From contig CM066733.1 in the NCBI GenBank assembly GCA_033961575.1, forward strand, positions 64,974,921 through 65,038,920: DNA of 64,000 bases, given 5' to 3'. The notes below the pieces were generated by a model, which saw only the letters and a list, made by a program, of their open reading frames with translations, was not told the DNA's origin and did no database searches. Position 1 is the first letter of the stretch. Every line of letters begins with the position of its first letter. The position numbers were made by a program, and so were the translations under genes. This DNA is from Aselliscus stoliczkanus (Eukaryota; Chordata; Mammalia; Chiroptera; Hipposideridae). This document shows, in pieces, positions 12,201 through 25,400 of the stretch.

Positions 12201-15200
12201 TTTCTGACCTCCCTAGACTACAAACTTATTCCAAATCTTTGTTTCCAAATTTTTGTGTGCACAGAATGGACATGAGTCTTTTTCTCTCCTTCCTTTTAAG
12301 TAGATACAACTGTGAAAAGTGAGCTACAGTTTTCGGTCTTTAAGACCCTTTAAACCCCAGCAACCTGGTGTTGTCTTCACTGCTATCAAAATGCTTCCAT
12401 TGAGTTTCCCAGATGACAACCTTTTAATGGGCTTTTCCTCCTTCACTAATGTGTTGTCTCTGCCATTGGATAGAAATGACCCGACTTACAGCATTCTTAC
12501 CTGAACCCTGTCACAGTCACAAATTGGAAGCCTGGTAAAATGCTGTAACCTTTCCAGAACTGGAAAATAAAGTAAGACAAGTGTCATGTATCAAGGTCCA
12601 GTTAGAGAGATGTCAAAGATTTGAAACAGGCTCAAAAGTGCATATGCCTTATAACCCTGGGTAAAAGTTTCTTCTGTGTATTTTACTAGCTTTGGCATTG
12701 GCCGATCTTTGAAAAAGTAATTCCTATCTACCTATGTCAGTCTAGATTCTCCAAGAAGCAAACACCAGATTCAATGTGCGGAAAATGTATTCCAAGCATA
12801 TGGGGAGGCAGCGGTAAGGCAGGGAGAAATATCAGACCCTGAGTGAAATAGAGTAGGAAGAAAGGTTGGCTGGATTCATCCTAGGCTGAGCCTGGGAAGG
12901 TTCAATAAGGCTTTCAAAAGAGTCCCATGTCTGCTAGACACAGACCTGCCACGCTTGTTCATTAGCAGTGAGCAGCAAGCACTGTCATGGCTTTCAGAGG
13001 CAGCAGCTGGGCCTTTGGTCAATCATATTTCCTGCAGTTAGAGATTTATGAGGTATATTTCATGATCACCACACTGCCTCATCCCACACTTAACAGATTG
13101 TAACATTGGTTGAGCCAGTGTGGTTTTTGACGATGTTTTTACTCTATTTCTCTAAATACCCACCCGACAGATGATTTAATTTGATTCAAATCACTTTTAG
13201 CGGGCAGATGTGATGTGCAAAACACTATGCCAAGCACCTGATGGGTGGAATTCAAAGATTAATATGTAACTTTCTCTTTCCTCAAAAGTATGCAATTTAG
13301 TGTGTATGGGTTTGGTGGGGGGAGTGAGGGTTCTCATGCTGTGCAGAACTATTATACTACAAACTACATATGCAAATCAGATGCCCAAGAGCACTTCTGT
13401 ATCAGCATTTTATCATGGCACCCATGGAAAATGATAACATTTGTGTGGCACATTGGAGTAAGCTCTTGGCCTCCCTCTGACCTGAGGCAGGGACTCCACT
13501 GCCCAGACAGTTCAGGGAAGTCATTATTCCAGCCCACCAATAATAATTTGTGCCACACAAGTCAGGAAACATTATGCCAAATGAGTTACCTCAAGCAAAC
13601 CACTTGGATTTAGATGAATGAATCCAGTGAAAAGCACTTAGAAGAGTGTCTGGCACGCAGTTAACACTCATAGAAAAGTCTCAATTTTTACCCGAGTAAA
13701 TTTAAATGTCTTAAATGTGTAGAGTGATTTGGAACCCTCTGTGTCAGGCTTGGGCTGTTCTGCCCAAAAGGTGTTAGGGGTTTCATCCATGCAGCGTGTG
13801 AAGATGAATAGAAATGCGCCATCTGGTGCTGCTAGAGCTGATTCTTGGGCCTGTGAATAGGCTTCAGTGAGTTGATGCCAAATCTTATCTGAATTAATTC
13901 TACTCTGGGAAGAATTTCCACCTGTAGGTCAAGATGATGTCCAATCATCCCCTGAACACTGTTTCATTTGAGCACTGCTTAATTCATCACTCCACACGTA
14001 TAGGAATAACTTTGATATCCACATTCATAAATTCTGACAGATCCAATCAAACTATCCACTGTCAACACAATAGATTCAGTTCAGCCTAAGGCATTAGTTA
14101 GGTAAGAAGCTACTGGGCCAAAACCTACCGCTGTTTCCAAGTCAGTCTTGTAGGACCTGTAGAGGGCAGAGGAAGAGTTCCTGAGGTCTTCTTGAAAGCC
14201 AACATTGAGTCTGACTGACATTCTAAGGGTAACAGCTGAAAAACACAGGGTAGTATTTTAAAATCTCATGTTAGCATTTAAGTATACACAGGACAGAGAA
14301 ACATGTGCTTGAGTTGGTATGACGTAGTCACTCCACAAACAAATATTTAACGAGCAGTTACTTACCTCCCCTGAGCTGGCAATAAGGTCCCTTGGGAGGC
14401 AATCCTTTAAGGCAACTACAGCGATGGTCTGCAGGGGAGTTGTCATGCTTTTGACAAGTGAGATTGTGAAGGCACTGTTCCTGAGGCCACCTATAGCCTG
14501 TCTCACAGGAGCACCAGATTTCATTTTCAGAAGGTCTGCAAACTGTCATCATCAACCAGGACAGTGAGGAGAGAGAAGGTGGTCACTATCTTTGTATTTA
14601 TAGATTACACATATTTATAGACTGACCTGACTCCATATTGCCCTTCTGGGGAAGTTCAATGTTACTGTGTGAGATTCCCATGATTTCCACGTGCATCACC
14701 ATACTATTAGGCATGGTGATCTAAAAGATGTCTACTCTGACTAACCCAGGGGATGCCTACAATGACAACATGATAAACAGATTCCCGGACATTCAGTGTA
14801 TGGTAGCCAGTGTCCAAGATGGCCCCTGACCATCCCTGCCTTTGGATATTCACACCCTTTTGTAGTTTCCTCTCATTTTGTACTGGGGTTGGTCTGTGTG
14901 ACCAACAGTATATAACAGGTGATTTTATACCACTTCTGAGATTCAGTTATAAAAGACACTGTGCCTTGCATCTTGGTGACTCTCTCCCATTCTCTCTTGT
15001 TGCATCACTTGCTCCGGGGAAAGCCAACTGTCATCACATGAGGACATGCCATCATGAGGCCCATAAAGAGAAGAACTGAGGTATCCAGCCAATAACTAGT
15101 GAGGAACTGAGGCCTGCCAACAACCACATGAGTGAGCTTGGACATGCATTTTCTACCCCTAGTTGAGCCTTCAGATAAGACTGCCCCTCGGCCTGACAGC

Positions 15201-18200
15201 TTGACTACAACCTCACGGTGTAGTCACAGCTTAGCTTCTCTCAGATTTCTGGCCCTCAGAAGATGTGTAACATAATAAATTTTGTCTGAGTGCTAAGTTT
15301 TGGGGTAATTTGTTATATAGCAATAGATAACAAACATAAAGTACAAGCAAAATTGTGCCTTGAACATTTCAAGTCAAATGTGAGAACCCCCACAGACTCT
15401 GATCCCAAAGGAACATTGAAAAATGCTCTGAAAACAGAGGGCTTTGAATTTATTTCTAAAACTGAACCAAAGTTATTTCACTGGGTGTTGTTTGTTATGC
15501 AGATGGGCATCTAGGCACAGGCTTAACACAGTGACTACCCGAAGGAAGGCCATCGGATAATTTTTCCTGAAACAGGAGGAAAAACCAATTTCCAGTTCAT
15601 CCTGAGATGCTGAAACAATCCTGCACCCAAGAAGTAGGTAGGAATTGAACAGAAGCATAAGGAACAGAGGAAACCAAGACTGCTTGTGAGAGTGGTGAAC
15701 ATTGGCAGGGGGTAATTTGAAAGGAGGCAAGAAGACCCCCTTTGTCAAAATCTCTCTCCTACTGACCTGAAATCCTACGGCTAAAGCATTTTTCTCCCTT
15801 CCTTCCTTCCTTCCTTCCTTCCTTCCTTCCTTCCTTCCTTCCTTCCTTCCTTCCTTCCTCTCCCTCTCCTTCTCCCTCTCTCTCTCCCTCTCTCACTCCT
15901 TCTTTTAGAGGCAGAAGATCTGTGCTGAGTGGGAACCTAGAAGGGTGTTTCCTATGTTGATCCAACGTAACTAGTTTCATGAAATGTTCTACGGAAGAGT
16001 ACTGTGTGCAAATACATTTAAGGAACATGGAATATGCTTTCGGCTGCTCGATGACTCACAGTGCACATTGGCATTTGATCAGAGAACCACTAACTCAAGG
16101 AAATTAACGCTAATGTCGAATTTGATGGGAAATGGCATCCAAAATGGAATCCAAAGGGAGCTATTAAGACAGCTCTTTCAGGCTCAAGCAGCATATGTTA
16201 AGAACTAAAAATTAAGATGCATTGGCTGGCATTGTGATAGACTATTTTAAATACAGGAATTTGGAAAGGCTTTTTGAAAAGCAGAAATTTTATTTTTGTG
16301 CCATTTTAGAATAATAAAGCCCAACATCTGTTAGTGCTTTGCAATATATAAAATGGTAATCTTTTATAGGACAAGGGGTAACCCCATCTCACATCTTCTA
16401 TGGCATACAGGTGATGGTCCCCTGAGACATAGAAGACCTAGCACAACCTTGAAAGGGAGTCAGTGACCAGAAAGTCCAACCCTATACTATGGGAGGTTCT
16501 ACTTAATGGTTTCTTCTGATCCAAGCATGTTTCTGGTTTCCATTTCCTGACCTATGAGGCCAAAAAGAAGGGAACTTACTACTTATTAACATCCTGAACC
16601 AGTCCTTGCTAAACCCACTGATTGCCTAAGGTAAGAGGACCCAGTAGTTTATCATGGTCATATACTGAGACCACTTCATGAAAACCAACAAACAAAAAGG
16701 AAACATTTGGTCACCATTTAAAATAAGGATGCTAGCTGCAATTTACCAATAGAGGCTTTGCTTGGAAGGCTATGAAATCATAAAACCATATATCAGGCCT
16801 GCTGGGTCACTTCACTTGCTCATTAAGTACAATTTACTGTCATCATAAGGATCTCGGATAGCGTTTCCTCTGATATCCCCAACCCTCCATCTTAAAGCAA
16901 TGGGCCTTTTACTCACCTGTTGTCACTGCTATACTCAAAATGTTGGTAGCTTGATCAGTGTCATTGCCTTGAATTGGAAAACTGAGGCTGTTCAAGTAAG
17001 CTTTGATAGGCTCCAGGAAGGAGGCATTTTCAAAACTGATCTCAATATCAACAGTGTACTCTTTAGCTGCAGGACCACTCATGGCAGCTGAAATGAAAGC
17101 ATACGAGGTACAAGAGCTGTGAGAACTTGCCATGGGTGGTGGAGAGAGGATGGTAACATTTTAACATTTAAAGGTAATAACACGAACATGTGGATGCTGG
17201 ACCCATCAGCCTTTACAAATTATTATTTTAGAGGAAAACAAGAGTTTGTTTGGCTGGCCGAGTGGCTCGTTGGTTAAGAGTTGGCTTGGAAGTGCGAGCT
17301 CTGAGCAGCAGGGCCGCCGGTTCAGATCCCACATACAAGGGCCAGTGATGCTACACCCTCTACAGCTAAGATGGTGAACAACGGCTCAACCTGAAGCTGG
17401 GCTGCCATGATTCGCCAGTGATGGCGTAGGCTGCAGTGGGGCTGCAGTGGGCTGCCGTAAGCTACCATGAGTGGCTGGCAGCCTGTGTGAATGGCCAGTA
17501 GCTGCTGTGAGCCGCCGTCCAATGACCAGTGACCAACTGCCTCGCCCAGGAAGAGCGCAATGATCACAATACAACATAGGCCAGTGAAGCGGCATCCTCT
17601 ACAACTAGACTGAAGAACTTGTCTGTTCCCCTTCCCTGATTCTCCAACGCTGTTCCCTCCCCCAATTCCCCTATAAAAGCTTTAAAAAAAAAAAAAAAAA
17701 GAAGAGTTTGTTTACTGGGCACTGCAAGTCCTTCTTCCTTGTTCTTTGTCCCTACAATTTTACTATTTGAAGGAGGAAGGAGGGGCCGGCCGAGTGGCTC
17801 AGTTGGTTAAGAGCTCACTCAAGAGTGCGAGCTGAGCTCTGAGCAACAGCAGTTCAATGCCCAGCCAGAGCTGAGCTGCTGTTAAGCTGCCAACAGGTGG
17901 CAGGATGGCTCAGCTAAAAAAAAAGGAGGAAGGCAACTGATCTGTCTGGCCATGTGAGGGATTCACAGGCTAAGCTTAGGACTTGTCCTTCCTCTCTATT
18001 ACCACACCCTCATTAGTATCCAAGGCCAGGGTCTGCCATATGGAGAATGGACTATAAAGAGGCAAGAAGAGAAGCAAGGAGACCTAGTAGGAAGGCTATG
18101 TCAACAGTCTAGATAATAAATGCTGCAGTGTAACTCACCAGGATCAATCAGTATGTTTCAAACACCATTCAATTGATGCATGTATTTTGAGAGCTGAACT

Positions 18201-19409
18201 ATGCATAATTTGAAGACTTCTGGGAAAAGGCAACTAATTAATTCCTTTTGCTCTTAGTCTATGCACACAGTGTGGCTCTTTGTTCTTTCTCTATATCTCT
18301 GGTGTCAAGAACATGATCAGTGTTCAAAAGTGAAATTGGTAAATTGGAAAGTAAAATAAAAGATCTTCAGTTCTTCCTAGCTTTTCCAAATTGCCTCCAG
18401 GTTGGTTGACTGGCTGGCATTCTAGATGCATCTGTTTCCCAATACATGCCCACTGCAGGCAAGGCAGACTATACACAAGTACATATACATATATTCATAT
18501 ATATATGAATGTTCTTTCATAGTTTCCTACATTACATCATGTCTGGTCCACTAGTTGTAAATTTCTCAAGGGCAGGAACTTTTTCTTTCACTTCTCAAGG
18601 CCTTACTCACTCTATCTGGCATGGAGCTCACCACATAATAAATGGGTGCCCAATCAAGCTTTGTTAAACCTATAACTCTCTGAGTTGAGTCACAGATTCA
18701 CCTCTCTGTCACTGCCAGAATCTTTGGCTTTTTCTTGGAAGAAATATATAACTGGAGCAAGAGTTATAGACTGAGCCCCTAATAAAGAACCTTCAAAGAA
18801 TAGGAAAATTTTTTACATAGATGCATTGAGAAGGCTAATTGGGGCCTATTTTGTTTTTTCAGTCAAACAAGGAAAAGATTAGTGAATACTTGCAAAATTA
18901 TTACCTTAAAATTTAAGTAAAATCTGGACCTATGATGGATACTTTATCATACAATTAAAATTCTATGTCTTGTATTTTCTAAAAGGCAAAGAATGTCTCC
19001 CATTATATTGCAAAATTTGTTTTAAATGTTCCAATGATTAATTATGTGAAATGCTAAAATAGAATAAATTTACTATGAGGAATTCCAATTGATAAATGTT
19101 TATCATAGAAAGCTGTAATGTTTGTTCACTTAGAGTTGCAAACTACAGTATTTGTCTTATGAGGTTGGTTTCACTCATCAACCTTGTTGAAAATTATTCC
19201 ATTTTGGAATAATACCATTCAACCTGATGTAATTAACTTAACTAAAAAAGTCTGTGCATATTTTCTTAAAAGTAGGAATGCATTTTTTTCATAAAAATGC
19301 ATTTACTGCAGAACAAAGTGACTTTTAAAGCTCAATGTGGAATCTCAGTCTGTCATGATACTATGGCATTGCCTCAAATTTCCTGGTTTTTTTGTTTGCT
19401 TGGTCATTT

Positions 19410-19493
<84 letters not shown>

Positions 19494-22400
19494 TTTCTGA
19501 TTCTCAAATGGTTTTGTGATGAAAACAAGCTTCCTGGAAAAAAAGCTGCTTATCTTAATTTGTGTCATCTGAACTCTGGACACAGAATGTTGCCCACTGG
19601 GAACACCTGCATGGAGGGCGGCTGCACATTTACAAGTTCTGCCTTAGAGCACAGTCCTTTTCCTGAAAAGTAATGTTTATACTATCTGGAGGATGCTTCA
19701 CTCCAGGATCCTCTGTGCTGTGGTCAGTATGCGCTGCCCCCATGAATGTAAACAGGATTTCCTGGACGGGAGCTGCTTTTGAGATGAGTGAGGTCAATAA
19801 CAATCCCATATCACCCGCTTCATCATCCGTATTGTTGCATCCCAGAGTCTGATCCGAGCATAATATCAGTGCCTGCCTGAGGGCTGTGCCCATCACCATC
19901 CCTGAGCCCACCTCTCTGTGCTCTTTACAGGCATAATTGTAGGACAAGCGTGTGCTTGAAAAGCACACGGTGATTCATTGATATCATCATTCCCCACTAA
20001 AACCAAGGCAGTTAGTTCTTCCCTGAGATCTTCCAAGGAGCTGAGCCAAAAGCTTAAAATACAAGAGGAAAGTTCCTGTGATTTTAGTGAGTTCCTGTCA
20101 ACTGGATTTGCACAACTATTAAATAAAGCAGCAGCCTCTAAGGTCCTTTTTCCCCCATCAACTTTTTATGTCTTCCAATAACTTCTAAACGAGTTACAGA
20201 ATAATCCTGAGTCTAAGCGCCACATCTCCCTAGAGACTGATAAGATGGGGAACCTCTAACAGAGAAGGAAATTTCTCCTTGAAAATGGTCAGTTCTTCCA
20301 AAGAAGCTCAAGAATGCTATAGTTACTCAGAAGCTATAGGCTTGCCCTTGGAAATCATCTATTCCAGGGTGCCCACACTTGACTAATGATTACACACACA
20401 TAGGGAATTCTACACACACAGATATTTTGGAGCTTCATCCCACATGAGACAAAATGGGATCTTTATGGGTTAGCCCCAGAAATCTGTATGTTTTTTCAAT
20501 TTCTACTGGTGCCACTGGTGATCAAGCAGGTTTGGGAATTAATGTTCTAATTCAAATGAGGAAACTGAGAAGGTAATCTTGGGGAACCAATATTAGCAGG
20601 TAACCTTATTTTTGGCTTTAGTTTTGCTTTTTTGATTCCAAACACCATCTACTAGAGCTTTTATGCTGATACTGCTCACCTTTTTCTTCAGTGATACCAG
20701 ATGGATTCAATGTGATCACGATAAAAATAATAGTAACTGCAGCTGCCATTTATCCATTGCCTGGCAGTTTTCAGGGCCATGAGGACAGTGTGCATACCCC
20801 CATTTTGCAGATTTAAAAACTAAAGTCTAATAGTTGAAGCCACATGGAAAGCAAATGTTAGAGCTAGGATTTAATGCCACATATTCCTGACTCTAAAATC
20901 CTTTTTTTTTTTCTCCATAGCCTGCCACAACACAAATGGAAGAGGATAATAAAAGCGAAACTTTGTAAGCCCTAAAGCATCATAAAAATATGAGGTGTTA
21001 TTGTTAAATGGGTCTTTAGAATTTGGGAGTGTAATACCCAAAGTAAATTTTAAAGTAAAATCAAATTTAGAGGCAAAAGTATTCATAATAAATGGATGAT
21101 TATCTAAAACTTTGTTCAATTTGATTCAACATAATAAGTGCTTTAGAAATCTGCAGTGAGGAAGAACACATTGTGACCCATTGGATTTTGACATTAACCC
21201 TGCTAATGTCCTTCCTTGATTTATTGACTTAGAAGTGACTTCACTATATGTATTGAGTGCCTGCTTGCCAGGCACTGTGCCAGGTGCTGGGGACAGGGCA
21301 CACTCTGCTCACAGGTCTCAGACAGGCCCACAGTTTCAAATAGAAGTGCCAAAGCCTGTCCTCCGCCCTCTCCCAAACCTGAGGGCTTCAGAGCTTGGCA
21401 AAGTGATGCTTCTTGTTGTGCCCCAGGCCGCCAGGGACATAGGAGGAATGGAGGATGGTTTCCCACCTCTCTGTGAGTGTGGATTTCAGAGGCCCTTCCA
21501 CGCTCCTCTGCTGCCTCTGGACCATCTGATTCCAGATAGTTGAATGTGTTTGCTTTTTCTCAGGCACTTTTGCCCAGGTGCTGTTAGATTGATTTTTTTC
21601 TGACTCACCGATGCCCCCAGTGAAAGGTAGCACATTCTAGGTGTCATCAGTGTCACAGATGGAGGCCGATCAGCAGGCCCGGAGGCACACCAAACAACCA
21701 GGATTTCCCCTCTCGTTTCCCACAAATGACTGCCAGCCACACAGCACTTATCGTAAAGAGATACGTCTGGAAAGTTGGCCACCAACTGCGACAAGAAGTC
21801 CTGCCTTCATCACAGTTCTTAAAGCAAACGATACTATTTTTGCCTGGCCACTCTAATAAGAAATATGGATTCTCAAAAACTGGAGCCTAGGAAAGATACA
21901 TGCATTAACCTCCCACCTGCAAAAGGATGAAGCCTGTCAACTTCACCCGGGAGAAACAAGGTTGGGTGTGGTTTTTCTCTTGACCAAAGGGGATAATGCT
22001 TCTTTCTCACTGGATGTGGCTCTCTTGTTTCTCCCCCTTAGTTCTGAGGATGTAAGTATCAAGATGCTGTTCTTCTGTTTGTTTCTTGACATCTTCTAGT
22101 AGGTAGCAATTTGTCCGCATCATCTGTTCCTACTGTGCAATTGTCAGTGGGTAGTCAAAGGACCCTGTTCTCCCTTTAGGTTCTAGCAAGATTTGTTCAC
22201 ACAGGAGTAAACCACCAGAACCCCTGGCTGTGTCTTACCTGGCAGTTGTGGCTGGAGGACAGGGGGCAGCACTGGGTCATAAAACACGGGGATGTGAAGT
22301 CTGGGGAAAAGAATCAATTCTATGGGGGCTCATTATATACTCAAATCAAAGCCAGACCCATACAGAGTTCTTCTCCCAGTAAGATGAAGAAAAGGTGCCA

Positions 22401-25400
22401 GCGCTCCTTGCTCTACAAGGCTGCCCCAAGAACCATGGAATGGAACCTCACAGGCCAGAAGTATATGTTGGAAACTATGACTCTTAGCTATGAGCATGGC
22501 TTCTGAGTCAGAGAGTGGGGTGGAATGAATGCCTTCTTCCTTGAGCAGACGGTGAAACTTTGTCAGCCACACTTCGCTCATCTTTCAATTAAAGGTAATA
22601 TTTTCTTTGCAGAGTTGTTGTTAAGAAATTGGAATACTGTATGAAGACCCCTAGCAAATTATCTGGCATAGAGTAGCCATTCTGAAAAAGCAGGTAGACA
22701 TAATAATACTGATTATGAAAAAAATGTAATGATTATATCCTATGCAGGTGTCTGTTGATAGATCAAGAAAAACTAAGGTTATTCCAGTCAGGTCTCACCT
22801 TTGAGCACTAATCAGAAATTTAAAAAAAAATTAAAAAAAGAAATTAAAAAAAAAAAAAGCACTCCCAACATTCAAGGTCACCCAAAAACCAAACACTGGG
22901 CCAAGAGCACCCAGCCTTTTCATCTTACTCTGCCACCACCACCTGCTCAGAGCACTAAATGCCACAAGAAATTATCACAAGAAAGATTAAAGCTATGGAC
23001 ACCCCTAAATCTGTTCCTCAGCCTGGAAAATACACAGCATTTCCTGGACCCAGATCCAAAGGGCTATCACACCTGGGCTGTCAGGTCTGCAAAAAGTCAG
23101 GATTTCTGCACGGGCAGCCAGCAACCTCACCTAGTAGAAACCTTGCTCTCACTAGCCAGATGTGAGAAGGTAAATGCGCAGGGTTAGGAGTCTTGAGTTT
23201 CCCTTTCTTGACATTTTGTCTCCTACCAACCATCCCGTTTGAAGCCAAAGAAAACCCCACGGGGACTCTTCAGTCCAGAGATGAAGACTTGTTCCCAATC
23301 AAGCTTAAAAACCTGGCAGGGAGAACTTTACAAACTGACACAGAGGTCACATTTGTGTGAGTCTAACCAATAACTTTGACCTCCAGTCCCCTATGAAGAA
23401 TAGTACCCTTAAGATGAAACTTTAAACTTACTGGCAAGCCTCCAAAATAAGATTTTCATTCCAACTCCAGTTTCTACCTGTGGCCTCCACATCCCCAAGT
23501 CATCCAGGTTTGTGCTCTCCTGGGGTATCATGTGGTCATCACACCCCTTCACCCCCATGTCAAATCTGCCTCCAGGTCCTTTTAATCCACTTTTCCAAAT
23601 GCCATCCACAAGCATCCCTTTTGCTCCTTTTCTATTTCGCTCCAGGGGCCTGAGATGATGGTCCCCACTGCTGAGCCTCCTCGCTGGTGTCCTGGGCACT
23701 GGCTTCCTCATCCAGTTCACTCAGCCATAGCCATCTGGCTAACTTTCACATCAGGTGGTTTCCATCAGTCCCTTCTCTGTGCCAGCCTCTCAGTTGGTCT
23801 AGACTCCACTTTCTGGTGTAATTAAGACACAGTTCTGGTTGTTTCGATCCATTCTTATTTCCTCTGCTCTTCAATAGCCTCTCGGCTCTAACATACTTAT
23901 CCTTGTCTCTGGCCTCTGGGGTTTTTGAGCAAGCTTCCTTTTCCATAGTTTTGAAATAGTTTTCCTAAAACGCTAACTCTTATAGAATGGCATCCATCTG
24001 CCTGCCTTCAGTAGTTATATGGGACCTTCTCTGTACCAAGGATAATTAGGCCTTTTCAAATACAATATGATTTTTGTAAATAAATCAATTGACTTTGTTT
24101 TTAATAAAAAACTTCAAAGCAAACAAAAAATCAATAACCTCCCAGATAACCCCATTAACGTTTTTAAAAGAATATGTGCACAATATTATTTAATCCTCTC
24201 AACAACCCTATAAGGAAATGACATGTGTGCTTGTGTGTGTGTAATATATGTAATACATGTACAGAGGGTGCCAAAAAATGTAGACATATTTTAAGAAAGG
24301 AAAAAACTGTATTAAAATTACGTTGGTGGTAACCACTTTGAGCACCTTTTGTAATTGCAAGAGTCAAATGTGACTTGTATTCATCTTTTGTTATTGGTAT
24401 ATATTGAGTAGTATTACAATTTTAATACAGTTTTTTTTCCCTTTCTTAAGATGTGCAAACATTTCTTTGGCACCTTCTGTATGTGCTGTATATGTAATAT
24501 ATATGCTATACATATATATTTATATATTTGTGTGTGTGTGATATGTATCCTATTTCCCCAAAAATAAGGCCTAGCTGGAAAACAAACCATAGCATGATTT
24601 CAGGTGCCTAAATATGGTACCTTGACAGAAAGAATGTTTTAAGCTGAAGGAGTTTGTGGAAAAGGCACCCTTCTCCTTGAAACAGGTCATAAAACCCTCA
24701 TGTGAGGGTTCATGCCCTCCATATCCTGCAGGAATCTTGCTATAGCTTATTCTCCGGTTTGGTCTTATTTTCGGGGAAACACAGTATGGGCTATATATAT
24801 ATTATAATATATATATATATATATATGATGTATGTATATGATGTATGTATATGTGATATTTATATACACACACACATACATATACTATATCTATCTCAAG
24901 GGCTCAGTGAAGCTCCAATACATAACTGACCAAAGTTATTAGGAAGAGGTCCATAGTATTCTGAGAATAAATAGAAATATTGAATCTACCTTTAAAGGTC
25001 CTATCTCAAACCCTAAAGACTTGGTCCAGTGCCTCAAAAGAAAATTCCCTTTGAGAATTCTTTCTCTTGGGACCATTATTTGTCCCTTTCTGGAATTAAG
25101 GCTCCAGAAAAGGAGATGTATGTATCCGTGAAAGGGGATGCCATGCTGACAATCAGAGCTCAATTTTATCACCTGACTTACTTAACACACAAGCAGAACA
25201 CAACTCCTCCTGGCAGTCTCTGCTAAACGTCACCCTCCTATTGCTTTCTTCCCTAATTTTCCTGGAGAGTGACTCTTAATTTTCACCGTCGTACATTTTG
25301 GGTGTCTGCAGCCTAGTACCCAGGCCTTTCCATGGCCATTTCTCACTTCAGTGATTTTGTAAAAGTACCAAAGTCAATCCATCTTCTGCAGATGGTGAGT

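Noticed and set aside
15797..15903. CRISPR-like regular repeats
   Set aside because: It is a simple tetranucleotide repeat in a mammalian intron, with no spacers.
19297..19673. Phe/Leu/Ser-repeat proteins
   Set aside because: They are translations of the TTTC microsatellite.
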